Below are positions 43,509-51,180 of a stretch of DNA of 64,000 nucleotides, piece after piece; position 1 is the first letter of the stretch, and the number at the start of each line of letters is the position of its first letter. The notes beneath the pieces were generated by a model. That model saw only the letters and a program-made list of their open reading frames with translations, had not been told where the DNA came from and ran no database searches. A program made the position numbers and the translations under genes. Source of the stretch: Hydrogenophaga taeniospiralis (GTDB lineage: Bacteria > Pseudomonadota > Gammaproteobacteria > Burkholderiales > Burkholderiaceae_C); NCBI RefSeq assembly GCF_020510445.1, contig NZ_JAHBAG010000001.1:2208501-2272500 (forward strand), in the 5' to 3' direction.

Positions 43509-45770
43509 ATGCCTTCTTCTTCCTTCTCCAGCCGCGCCCTGCTCACAGGCGCCTTCCTGCTCGGCCTGTTCGCCATCGCCTGGGTCGGCGTCGGCTTCGT
43601 CGGCACCGCCAGCTGGCTTGCCCTGGGCATGACGGTGGCCATCGCCGTCGCCTACCTGGTGGGCGCGCAGGAAATCCACCGCTTCCGCAGCGCCTCCACC
43701 GGTCTGGCCCAGGCGTTCGCCCACATCCCGCAGCCGCTGGGCAGCCTGGCCGAATGGCTGGCCCGCGTGCCAGCGCCGCTGCAAAACGCCGTGCGCCAGC
43801 GCGTCGAGAGCGGGCGCGGCGCGCTGCCCGGCCTGGCGCTCACGCCCTACCTCATCGGCCTGCTGGTCATGCTCGGCATGCTCGGCACCTTCCTCGGCAT
43901 GGTGGTCACCTTCAAGGGCGCCGTGTTCGCCCTCGAAGGTTCGGCCGATCTGGGCGCCATCCGTGGCGCGCTGGCCGCGCCCATCAAGGGCCTGGGCATT
44001 TCGTTCGGTACCTCGGTGGCCGGCGTGGCCAGCTCGGCCATGTTGGGCCTCATGTCGGCCATCGCCCGCCGCGAGCGTCTGGACGTGGCCCGCGCGCTGG
44101 AGCAGCACACCGCTGGCGCGCTGCGCCCCTTCACCGCCGCCTTCATCGCCGCAGAGAACCGCGATCACACCTTCGCCGCCCTGCAACGCCAGGCCGACGC
44201 GCTGCCCCAGGTCGTCACCCAGCTGCAGGCGCTGATGGAGCAGGTCGAGCGCCGCCACCAGCAGCTCGATCAACAGCTCAGCGCGCGGCAGGACCAGTTC
44301 CACCGCGAAGCCGCCGCCGCGTACACGGGCCTGGGCCAGTCGGTGGCGCAGGCGCTGAGCGAGAGCCTGTCGTCCAGCGCGCGGATGGCGGGCGAGAGCA
44401 TCCAGCCCGTGGTGGAAAGCGCCATGGCCGCCATCGCGCAAGAGTCCACCCGCCTGCACGAGCGCGTGAGCGCCGCTGTGCAGACGCAGCTGACCGGCCT
44501 CTCCACCCAGTTCGCCGCCACCACCGGCAGTGTGGCCGAAGGCTGGGCCAGCGCGCTGCAGAACCACGCCCGCACCAACGAGCAGTTGGTGAGCGGTCTG
44601 GGCCAGGCGCTGGCCGAGTTCAACACCAGCTTCGAAACCCGTGCCGCCCAGCTGCTGTCCAACGTGCAGCAGGCCACGGCGCAGCAGCACAACGAGCAGG
44701 CCCAGGCCGAAGCGCAGAAGCAAGCCGCCTGGACGGCCGCGCTGCAAGGCATGGCCAGCAGTTTGCAGGCCGAGTGGCAGCAGGTGGGCGAGCACCACCT
44801 CGCACAGCAGCAGGCCGTCTGCCAGACGCTGGAGCAGACCGCCAACGCCATCCAGCACAGCGCCATCGAGCAGGCCACGCGCAGCATGGACAGCGTGGCC
44901 CGCCTGCTGGCGCAGAGCGAAGCGCTGGTGTTGGCCCGCACCGAGGCCGAAGCGTTGTGGACGCAACAACACGGCCAGCGCATGGACGATTTGGCCGCCC
45001 TGTGGCGCAGCGAACTCAGCGCGTTGCGCACAGACGAAAGCACGCACCTGCAAACCCTGCGCAGCGAAGAAGCCGCGCGCGGCCAGGCCGCGGTGCAGCG
45101 CCTGGGCGAGCTGCAGGTCGCCGTCACCGAGCACCTGGCCACGCTCGGCACCTCGCTCGAAGCACCCATGTCGCGTCTTCTCGAAACGGCGTCCGAGGCG
45201 CCCAAGGCCGCGGCCGAAGTCATTGGCCAGTTGCGCGGCGAAATGAGCCGCCTCACCGAACGCGACAACCTCGCCCTGCAAGAGCGCACCGAGCTGGTGG
45301 CCCACATCAGCAGCCTGCTGCAGAACGTGCAGCAGACCACCGGCGAGCAGCGCGCTGCCATCGAATCGTTGGTCGCGTCGGCCACCACCGTGCTCAACCA
45401 GACCGGCGCCCAGTTCGCGCAGACCCTGGGCGCCCAGGCTGGCAGGGCCGACGAGCAGACCGCGCAAATGGCCACCAGCGCCGCCGAACTCGCCGCCCTG
45501 GGCCAGGCCTTCCAGCAGGGCGTCGAGCGGTTCAGCAGCACGAACGAAAAGCTCGTCGACGGCCTGCAGCGCGTGGAAGGTGCCATCGGCCAGCACATGG
45601 CGCGCAGCGACGAACAGCTCGCCTACTACGTGGCGCAGGCGCGCGAGGTGATCGACCTCAGCATCAGCGCGCAGCAGGGCATCGTGGAAGACATGCGCCT
45701 GCTGCGTGCCAACAAACCTGCCGTCGCCAAAGCTGCGCCAGCCGCACCCGCCGTTCAAGGAGCCGCGTGA
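43509..45770 (+). CDS. DUF802 protein: MotA/ExbB/ZorA-like channel with long helical tail
   Basis: A 753-residue protein. Four hydrophobic segments lie in the first ~187 residues: about 10-32, 35-53, 111-138 and 157-185. The last two read LTPYLIGLLVMLGMLGTFLG and GLGISFGTSVAGVASSAMLG, the paired helices that line the ion path in MotA/TolQ/ExbB proteins. Roughly 500 residues of Gln-, Ala-, Glu-rich, apparently coiled-coil sequence follow, full of Q-T-x-N heptads, and then a Pro/Ala tail. This domain plan resembles ZorA, the motor subunit of Zorya anti-phage systems, which also carries a long cytoplasmic tail. The MotB-like partner is encoded 64 bases downstream. The reverse strand has a long shadow frame. 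Start could also be TTG 43494. Confidence 0.8.
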   Translation: MPSSSFSSRALLTGAFLLGLFAIAWVGVGFVGTASWLALGMTVAIAVAYLVGAQEIHRFRSASTGLAQAFAHIPQPLGSLAEWLARVPAPLQNAVRQRVESGRGALPGLALTPYLIGLLVMLGMLGTFLGMVVTFKGAVFALEGSADLGAIRGALAAPIKGLGISFGTSVAGVASSAMLGLMSAIARRERLDVARALEQHTAGALRPFTAAFIAAENRDHTFAALQRQADALPQVVTQLQALMEQVERRHQQLDQQLSARQDQFHREAAAAYTGLGQSVAQALSESLSSSARMAGESIQPVVESAMAAIAQESTRLHERVSAAVQTQLTGLSTQFAATTGSVAEGWASALQNHARTNEQLVSGLGQALAEFNTSFETRAAQLLSNVQQATAQQHNEQAQAEAQKQAAWTAALQGMASSLQAEWQQVGEHHLAQQQAVCQTLEQTANAIQHSAIEQATRSMDSVARLLAQSEALVLARTEAEALWTQQHGQRMDDLAALWRSELSALRTDESTHLQTLRSEEAARGQAAVQRLGELQVAVTEHLATLGTSLEAPMSRLLETASEAPKAAAEVIGQLRGEMSRLTERDNLALQERTELVAHISSLLQNVQQTTGEQRAAIESLVASATTVLNQTGAQFAQTLGAQAGRADEQTAQMATSAAELAALGQAFQQGVERFSSTNEKLVDGLQRVEGAIGQHMARSDEQLAYYVAQAREVIDLSISAQQGIVEDMRLLRANKPAVAKAAPAAPAVQGAA

Positions 45771-45802
45771 TGAGCGCCGCCCGGCCGTTCCGAAGGCGCT
45801 CA
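45771..45802. repeat. Hairpin between the DUF802 and MotB-like genes
   Basis: TGAGCGCC (45771-45778) and GGCGCTCA (45795-45802) form a perfect 8-bp stem with a 16-nt loop in the 64-base gap between the two motor genes. It precedes the GGAGGG ribosome site of the MotB-like gene, and could tune the ratio of the two subunits. Confidence 0.45.
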
Positions 45803-45834
45803 GCCCCGCAGTGCGCAGCACGGAGGGTCGTCCG

Positions 45835-46533
45835 ATGAGCAGCAGCGTGGACGACACCGCCATCGACGACGGCCTCGGTGAGACCGCGCCCGTCTGGGCC
45901 GTGTTCGGTGACCTCATGTCCGGCGTGGTCGGCGCGTTCGTGCTCATCCTGATCGGCGTGCTGCTGGTGCAGATGGACCTGATGGCCAACCTGCAGTCCG
46001 AGATCGCCAAACGCCAGCAGGAAGAAGCCCGCCGCATGGCGCTGGAAAAAGCGCTCGCCATTCCGCTGCAGAGCGGCCGCGTCACGCTCAACAACGGCCG
46101 CATCGGCATCAGTGGCAGCGTGCTGTTCGACTTCAACTCCGACCAACTGCGCCCCGAAGGTCAGCAACTGCTGAAAAGCCTGGTGCCGCCGCTGGAGGTG
46201 TACCTCGGCGAGCGCGACGAGATGCTCATGGTGAGCGGCTTCACCGACGACAAGCCCATCGTCAAAGGCCCGAACCAACGCTTCGAAGACAACCTGGAGC
46301 TATCGGCCCAGCGCGCGCTCACCGTGACGCGTACCCTCGTCAAAGAAGGCATGCCGCGCCAGCGCGTGTTCAGCGCCGCCTTTGGCGCCGAGCAACCCGT
46401 GGCCAGCAACGCCGACGAACAAGGCCGCGCCCTGAACCGCCGCGTGGAAATGGCCCCCGTGCCCCGCGCCGCGCCCACGGCCAGCACGGCCGCGCTTTCG
46501 CAGCCTGCAACGGCTGCCACCGCCAAGCCATGA
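45835..46533 (+). CDS. MotB/OmpA-like stator protein
   Basis: A 232-residue protein with one N-terminal membrane helix (residues 21-46) preceded by a short acidic cytoplasmic leader. The helix starts VFGDLMSGVVGAFVLILIGV; Asp26 stands where MotB has its proton-binding Asp (FADLMT pattern). A periplasmic linker with coiled-coil character follows, then an OmpA domain (about 85-207) with SVLFDFNSDQLRPEGQQLL, SGFTDD, NLELSAQRA and ALNRRVEM, which in this fold binds peptidoglycan. So it should anchor and gate an ion channel formed with the DUF802 protein. Start supported by GGAGGG at seven bases. It ends in a Pro/Ala/Thr tail and overlaps the next gene by four bases. Confidence 0.87.
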   Translation: MSSSVDDTAIDDGLGETAPVWAVFGDLMSGVVGAFVLILIGVLLVQMDLMANLQSEIAKRQQEEARRMALEKALAIPLQSGRVTLNNGRIGISGSVLFDFNSDQLRPEGQQLLKSLVPPLEVYLGERDEMLMVSGFTDDKPIVKGPNQRFEDNLELSAQRALTVTRTLVKEGMPRQRVFSAAFGAEQPVASNADEQGRALNRRVEMAPVPRAAPTASTAALSQPATAATAKP

Positions 46534-47054
46534 ACACCCAGCCCACCGGCCCTGATCTTCTCCCTCCCCCTCTGGGGGAGGGCAGGGGTGGGGGCGCGCC
46601 TTCGAGTGCATCGCCGGAGCGCAGCCCCCATCCCAACCTTCCCCCAGAGGGGGAAAGGGTAATCCCAGCGCAGCGGGCGGCACCTTCCCCCTTGGCAGCC
46701 CTCAACGCCCACATCGCCCAGGCCAGCCAAGCCGCAGCGGCCGGAAGCAGATCAAACGGCGACAAGTGGCCCGAACTCCGCAGCGCCCAGCGCTTCCGCG
46801 AAACCTGGGAACGCCTGGGCGCCGAAGCAGCCGTGGTGCAGGCCACGCACCGCGCCCCCGAAAACGCCGGCCCGCTCAACTCTCACATGCTCGTGCTGCG
46901 CACCCTCGGCCTCATGCGCGAGCTCTCGCCGCACTACCTGCGGCGCTTCCTTTCGCACACCGAAACCCTGCTCTGGCTGGAGCAGGCGCAGGGGCAGCTC
47001 AAGGCGCCGGCGGGCAAGGGCAAGACTGTGAAGGTGGGTCGGCAGAAGGGTTGA
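46530..47054 (+). CDS. DUF2894 family protein with repeat-derived N-terminal insert
   Basis: A 174-residue protein. The ATG overlaps the stop of the stator gene (ATGA). Residues ~53-165 form the DUF2894 core, soluble and helical: ELRSAQRFRETWERLGAEA, GPLNSHMLVLRTLGLMRELS and HYLRRFLSHTETLLWLEQA. The N-terminal residues ~12-43 (Pro/Gly-rich) are the translation of a double-hairpin repeat at 46562-46659 that keeps the frame open. The C-terminus is basic (GKGKTVKVGRQKG). Function unknown; gene context makes it the fourth component of the motor-like cluster. A 44-nt remnant of a second DUF2894 gene lies at 53813. Confidence 0.8.
   Translation: MNTQPTGPDLLPPPLGEGRGGGAPSSASPERSPHPNLPPEGERVIPAQRAAPSPLAALNAHIAQASQAAAAGSRSNGDKWPELRSAQRFRETWERLGAEAAVVQATHRAPENAGPLNSHMLVLRTLGLMRELSPHYLRRFLSHTETLLWLEQAQGQLKAPAGKGKTVKVGRQKG
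46562..46659. repeat. REPIN-like inverted pair of REP hairpins inside a coding sequence
   Basis: Two hairpins, CCCTCCCCC-TCT-GGGGGAGGG (46562-46582, perfect 9-bp stem) and TTCCCCC-AGA-GGGGGAA (46639-46655), are each flanked by a G- or C-rich extension such that the left arm (46562-46595) is nearly the reverse complement of the right arm (46622-46659). The whole 98-bp unit is translated in frame within the DUF2894 gene. It is related to the single REP unit at 43405. Confidence 0.7.
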
Positions 47055-47128
47055 ACGCGGGCAAAGCCGTGGCCAGTTGCATGCCACCGAGACGCGTGCG
47101 ACACAGCGCCGGCGAAACCGCCAAACGT

Positions 47129-50100
47129 TCAAGCCGCGTCAACGCCTTGTGCTTCGCCCGATTCGGCAGCCACCGCGAGCCGCTCGCAGCGCAGCGCATC
47201 GATCGGGTGGCCGGCGCCACGGAAGCGCGCAGCGGCGCTTGCAAAGCGCGCGGCGGCCACGTGCGCGCCCTCGCCGCGAGCGACCGCCATGTGACCGAGC
47301 ACCTCATCGTGCGCCGCGTGCCAGGCCGGCAAGCGCATCACCACGTCCGCCAGATAGGCCGTCTGGCCGGCGTACGCCTCGGCCAGATCGAGGCGCCTCG
47401 CACGCGCCGCGGCGATCGCCGCCGGCACCGCGAACGTGATGCGGCAACCGGGGCAGGTCTCCAGCGGGCCGCGCACAGCCTCGCGGGCATCCTCCAGCGC
47501 ATGCAGCGCGGCGGTCGGGTTGCGGGCAAGGCGGATGCGCGTCCCGTAGATCCGGTCCAGCAGGTGAAACCCGATGTCGGTCTGCCGCGCCAGATCCAGC
47601 GCCTCGTCGATCAGGGCACGGGCGTCGTCGAGCCGCTCGCGGTACATCGCGACCTCGGCCAGCCGCTGCATCGAAAAGGCCTCACCGGTCGCGCCGCCGA
47701 TGGCATGGTGCAGGCGCGCACCCAGTGTCAGGTGCTCCTCGGCCGCGGAAAGATCGCCGGCCAGCAGTTCGGCCTCGCCGCGCAAGGTGACGCCAAAAGC
47801 GTGTCCTCGCGCAGCGCCGATCCGGACGGCTTCGTCCGCCAGCCCCTGTGCAAAGGCAATGACCTCGGGATAGGGCCGCGCCCCGTAGAGGAAACGCTGC
47901 AGGATGCAGAGTTGCCCGTCGAACACGCGCATGGCCAGGTGCGGCAGCTGGCGGGTGTCCTGCAGGTCGGCCCAGACGCTCTGGTGCAGTTCCCCGCGGG
48001 CGTGCGCCGCCGCCGCCTGGGCCCACGAGGCTGTCACGATGGCCGAGACATCACCGGTCTGCAAGGCGAGTCGTCTGGCCTCGGCCGCCTTGCGCGTGCC
48101 CATGGCCGGGTCGGCCGCGCCCAGGGCCGCGGCACCGCTGTAGGTCAGCGCCTCGCACAGCCGTCCGTCCACACTGTTCGGCCTGACGCCCACCAGCTCT
48201 TCGAGCGCGCCCTTCGGGTCGCCTTGCTTGATCAGCGCCAGGGCACCCTTGGCACGCAGGTTGTGCGACATCGGCTCGTCGGCTGCGAGGGCGGCCGTCC
48301 TGTAGGCGGCCACCGCCGCCGGGTCTCCCATGGCGTCCAGCGCCTCCGCGCGCAAACGCAGCGCCTCGGCATGCCCGGCCTCGAAGGCCAGCACGGGCTC
48401 CAGATGACGCAGCGCGTCACTGAAGGCGGCCAGCCGCACCGCATCGCGCGCCGCTGCAAGCAGGCAAGGCACGGCATCGCGCGGGTTGCCGCCGTCGAGC
48501 CAGTGGCGTGCCACGAGGGCCGGCGCGGCGTCGAGTTCGCTCAGGCGCTGCGCCGCCTGGCGGTGCATCTTCAATCGCTGATGCGGCGGGATCTGCTCGA
48601 TCAGGACCTGGCGCACCAGGTCGTGCCGAAACCGGTAGCCCGTGCCGGCCAGCACCAGCACGCCCGCGGCCAGCGCAAGGTCCAGCGCCGCAAACGCATG
48701 TGCCTCGGTGTCTGGTGTCAGGGCTGCGGCCGTGGTGGGGTCGAAGGCGTCGCCGGCCAGGGCCATCCACTTCAGCGACGCCAGCGCCGCGTCGGGCACA
48801 TCGCACAGACGGGCCAGGATGGCTTCGGCGACGTTGCGGGGCAGGCGCGCGCCGGAGGATTCTGCGCAGCGCGCCAGCTCGATCGCGGCAAACGGGTTGC
48901 CCTCGGCCACGCGAACGATGTGCGACACATTCTGTTCGGACAAGGGACACGGTGCTGCCTGGACCACGAGCCGACGGGCCTCGTCCTCGTCCAGCGGCTC
49001 AAGATCGAGGGCCTGCATGACGCCGCTGCCGACCAGGCGCGACACGCCGCGGGCGAGCGCCGACCCCAGCGCGGGAGCGCGCGTTGCCAGCACCACGCAC
49101 ACCGGTGGACCGGCGCAGGCCAGGTGCATCAACACGTCGGCGTCGGCGTCGTCGATCAGGTGTGCGTCGTCCACCAGCACCATGACCTCGCCACCACCCG
49201 AGGCGGCCAGCAGCAGACGTCTGAGCGCGCCGATCACCTGGTGCCGCCCCAGCGGACCGGCCAGGGCGGCGGCGGGCGCCGCGAGTGGGCTGAGCTGGGC
49301 CAGCACCGAGCGCGCCGGTGCGCCGATGCGGTCGAGCATGCCGCGGTCGGACACGACCAGCCGTTCGGTCAAGGCAGCGATCACCGCATAGGTGCGTCCG
49401 GGCTGTGCGGCGTCCACGGGAACGACCTTCCAGCCGCGCTCCCGGGCCAGCGCACCGAGTTCACGACAGAAAGCGGTCTTGCCGATGCCGGCGGGGCCGC
49501 GCAGCACGATGCCGCCGGGCCGTTCGGTGGCGGTCATTCCCAGCCAGGCCACGGCCTGGGCACGGAGCAACGCCCGCCCGATGGTGGCCGGACCCGCTGG
49601 CTGCAGGCCCGCGACACATTGCTCGTACAGGGCCTCGGTGTCGCGACCGGGTGCGACGCCGAGTTCCCGTTCGAGCGCCTCGCGCAGGTGCGCGTACCAG
49701 CGCACGGCGGCCGCCCGGTTGCCGGTCGCGAACTCGCGCGCCATCAGTTCGCGGTGGGCGGGCTCATCGGTGGGCTCCACCCGGGCCAGGCGTTCCCACT
49801 GAGCGCTGGCCCGAAGCAGCGCGATGAAACGTGCGTGCAGCCGTTCGCGTGCCGGTTCGGCCCAGGCTTCGTAGGTCGAGCCCGGCAGCAGGTCGCCGGC
49901 GTAGGCGTCGACCGCCTGTGCGCAAGCCTCGCACTCCCCGCCGGCGAGCGCCGCCTGCGCGAGTAGCTCGAAGCGGTCGACGTCGACGGCAACCCGGCCA
50001 TGGGCCCACAGCACCACCTCGCCGCCGTGCAACACCACACCGTCGTGCCGGCCGAGGGCTTGCCGGGCGTGGTGGGCGGCCTTGCGCAGGTTCGCTGCGC

Positions 50101-50326
50101 CGGCGTCGGGCTCCAGTTGCGGCCACAGCGTGTCGACGACACGGTCGCGTGTCAGGCGCCGCTGCGGCGCCAGGCTCAGCAGTTGCACCAGCTGGGCCGA
50201 GCGCAGGCTGGGCCATCGCTCGGGAGCGAGCTCGGCGCCGTCGATCGACACCGAGAACCCACCCAACAGGCGGACTTCGAGGTGACTGGCCGGCTCGGAT
50301 TCTTCGATGGCGTGGGACAGAACCAT
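47129..50326 (-). CDS. SARP-type transcriptional activator with BTAD and AAA ATPase domains
   Basis: A 1065-residue regulator. Residues ~15-110 look like an OmpR/SARP-type winged helix (EVRLLGGFSVSIDG, then LAPQRRLTRDRVVDTLWPQL), ~115-240 a bacterial transcriptional activator domain (BTAD) rich in tetratricopeptide-like helices, ~250-560 an AAA/STAND ATPase with Walker A GPAGIGKTA (277-285) and Walker B VMVLVDDAHLIDD, and the rest helical repeats. There is no C-terminal LuxR helix. Such large ATPase regulators are best known from actinobacterial secondary metabolism, with scattered proteobacterial examples. It is divergent (133 bp) from a small-protein/truncated-haemoglobin pair, its probable target. 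Convergent with the DUF2894 gene. Confidence 0.85.
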   Translation of the reverse strand: MVLSHAIEESEPASHLEVRLLGGFSVSIDGAELAPERWPSLRSAQLVQLLSLAPQRRLTRDRVVDTLWPQLEPDAGAANLRKAAHHARQALGRHDGVVLHGGEVVLWAHGRVAVDVDRFELLAQAALAGGECEACAQAVDAYAGDLLPGSTYEAWAEPARERLHARFIALLRASAQWERLARVEPTDEPAHRELMAREFATGNRAAAVRWYAHLREALERELGVAPGRDTEALYEQCVAGLQPAGPATIGRALLRAQAVAWLGMTATERPGGIVLRGPAGIGKTAFCRELGALARERGWKVVPVDAAQPGRTYAVIAALTERLVVSDRGMLDRIGAPARSVLAQLSPLAAPAAALAGPLGRHQVIGALRRLLLAASGGGEVMVLVDDAHLIDDADADVLMHLACAGPPVCVVLATRAPALGSALARGVSRLVGSGVMQALDLEPLDEDEARRLVVQAAPCPLSEQNVSHIVRVAEGNPFAAIELARCAESSGARLPRNVAEAILARLCDVPDAALASLKWMALAGDAFDPTTAAALTPDTEAHAFAALDLALAAGVLVLAGTGYRFRHDLVRQVLIEQIPPHQRLKMHRQAAQRLSELDAAPALVARHWLDGGNPRDAVPCLLAAARDAVRLAAFSDALRHLEPVLAFEAGHAEALRLRAEALDAMGDPAAVAAYRTAALAADEPMSHNLRAKGALALIKQGDPKGALEELVGVRPNSVDGRLCEALTYSGAAALGAADPAMGTRKAAEARRLALQTGDVSAIVTASWAQAAAAHARGELHQSVWADLQDTRQLPHLAMRVFDGQLCILQRFLYGARPYPEVIAFAQGLADEAVRIGAARGHAFGVTLRGEAELLAGDLSAAEEHLTLGARLHHAIGGATGEAFSMQRLAEVAMYRERLDDARALIDEALDLARQTDIGFHLLDRIYGTRIRLARNPTAALHALEDAREAVRGPLETCPGCRITFAVPAAIAAARARRLDLAEAYAGQTAYLADVVMRLPAWHAAHDEVLGHMAVARGEGAHVAAARFASAAARFRGAGHPIDALRCERLAVAAESGEAQGVDAA

Positions 50327-50459
50327 GGTGGATCAAGTGTGCGGCGCCCGGCCGGCAAGCGCAATGCCCTCGGCGGCCGGGAACGTTTCAGGAACGCCGG
50401 ATGGCGATGCTGTGGTCCGCGGGTTGCCCAAGACCCGCGACATCCAACAGGAGTGCACC

Positions 50460-50663
50460 ATGACCACGCAACAGATTTCCATCCTGATTCCCCCCTACGG
50501 CACAGCGACGCTGACGCTGCCCGCGATGTTGACGCCCGATGCGTTCGCCCGCCTCGACTCGGCCATCGACCAGGCGCTCGCGGAGCCGCACCAGGCGCTC
50601 GGCGACGCCGCCCCGGACCCGGGATCCATCGAGTACGACTCGTGGTTGATCCGGCAGCAATGA
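50460..50663 (+). CDS. Small hypothetical protein
   Basis: A 67-residue protein with a good ribosome site (AGGAG seven bases before ATG 50460). It starts TTQQISILIPPYGTATLTLP and ends PGSIEYDSWLIRQQ, with an acidic Ala-rich helix between. No signal peptide, membrane segment or metal motif is seen, and I do not recognise the family. It is 15 bases upstream of the truncated haemoglobin gene and probably co-transcribed, under control of the divergent SARP regulator. Confidence 0.7.
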   Translation: MTTQQISILIPPYGTATLTLPAMLTPDAFARLDSAIDQALAEPHQALGDAAPDPGSIEYDSWLIRQQ

Positions 50664-50678
50664 AACCAGGAGACCACC

Positions 50679-51038
50679 ATGACGCCATCGCTTTACCAAA
50701 GACTCGGCGAGTCCGAGGGGATCACCGCCATCGTTGACGACGCGGTTGATCGCCACGCCGTCAACCCGCTGCTGGCCCCCCGCTTCAGCGGCAAGGACCT
50801 GGCCCACGCGAAACGGATGGGTGCGCAGTTCTTCTGCATGGGCGCGGGCGGACCTCAGCACTACGAGGGCCGCGATCTGCGCACCGCGCATGCCGGGATG
50901 AACATCAGCGAGCAGGAATTGATCGCCACCATCGATGACTTTGTGGCCGCCATGCAGGGCCAGGGGGTCGGCGGCACCGAAATCAACGAGGTGGTGGCGA
51001 TCCTCTACTCGTTGAAGGGCGACGTGCTGCGGGTCTGA
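50679..51038 (+). CDS. Group I truncated haemoglobin
   Basis: A 119-residue truncated globin. It begins SLYQRLGESEGITAIVDDAV and contains RFSGKDLAHAKRMGAQFFCM (helices C-E), GGPQHYEGRDLRTAHAGM with the proximal haem ligand His71, and a terminal EVVAILYSLKGDVLRV helix. Group I truncated globins bind oxygen and nitric oxide and often detoxify NO or store O2. The pair with the upstream small protein, and the FNR-box-controlled flavoprotein downstream, points to a low-oxygen or nitrosative-stress role. Ribosome site AGGAGA precedes the ATG. Confidence 0.9.
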   Translation: MTPSLYQRLGESEGITAIVDDAVDRHAVNPLLAPRFSGKDLAHAKRMGAQFFCMGAGGPQHYEGRDLRTAHAGMNISEQELIATIDDFVAAMQGQGVGGTEINEVVAILYSLKGDVLRV

Positions 51039-51081
51039 GCAGCACATGGCCGGACGCCAGCGGCACTCGGCGGCGACTCGC

Positions 51082-51095
51082 TTGATGTGAATCAA
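51082..51095. promoter_or_regulatory. Perfect FNR/ANR box
   Basis: TTGATGTGAATCAA matches the FNR consensus TTGAT-N4-ATCAA exactly. It lies 86 bases upstream of the Acg-like gene start and 44 bases after the truncated haemoglobin stop, a usual distance for an FNR-activated promoter. This predicts induction under low oxygen. Confidence 0.75.
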
Positions 51096-51180
51096 CGGAT
51101 TTGGGCCGTGCAACCCCAAAATGGTGAGCAAGCCGACCCGGCAGGGCTGGGCGAAGCAGGCAACACGCTTTGGGGGAACG

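Noticed and set aside
43401..46136. 911-residue reverse-strand open frame over the DUF802 gene
   Set aside because: It mirrors the codon bias of the forward gene, has low-complexity Leu/Gly/Gln sequence and no start context; the forward protein has coherent membrane and coiled-coil regions.
42550..47054. A complete Zorya defence system
   Set aside because: ZorA- and ZorB-like plans are present, but there is no ZorC, ZorD helicase/nuclease or ZorE HNH nuclease, so calling it Zorya would be wrong.
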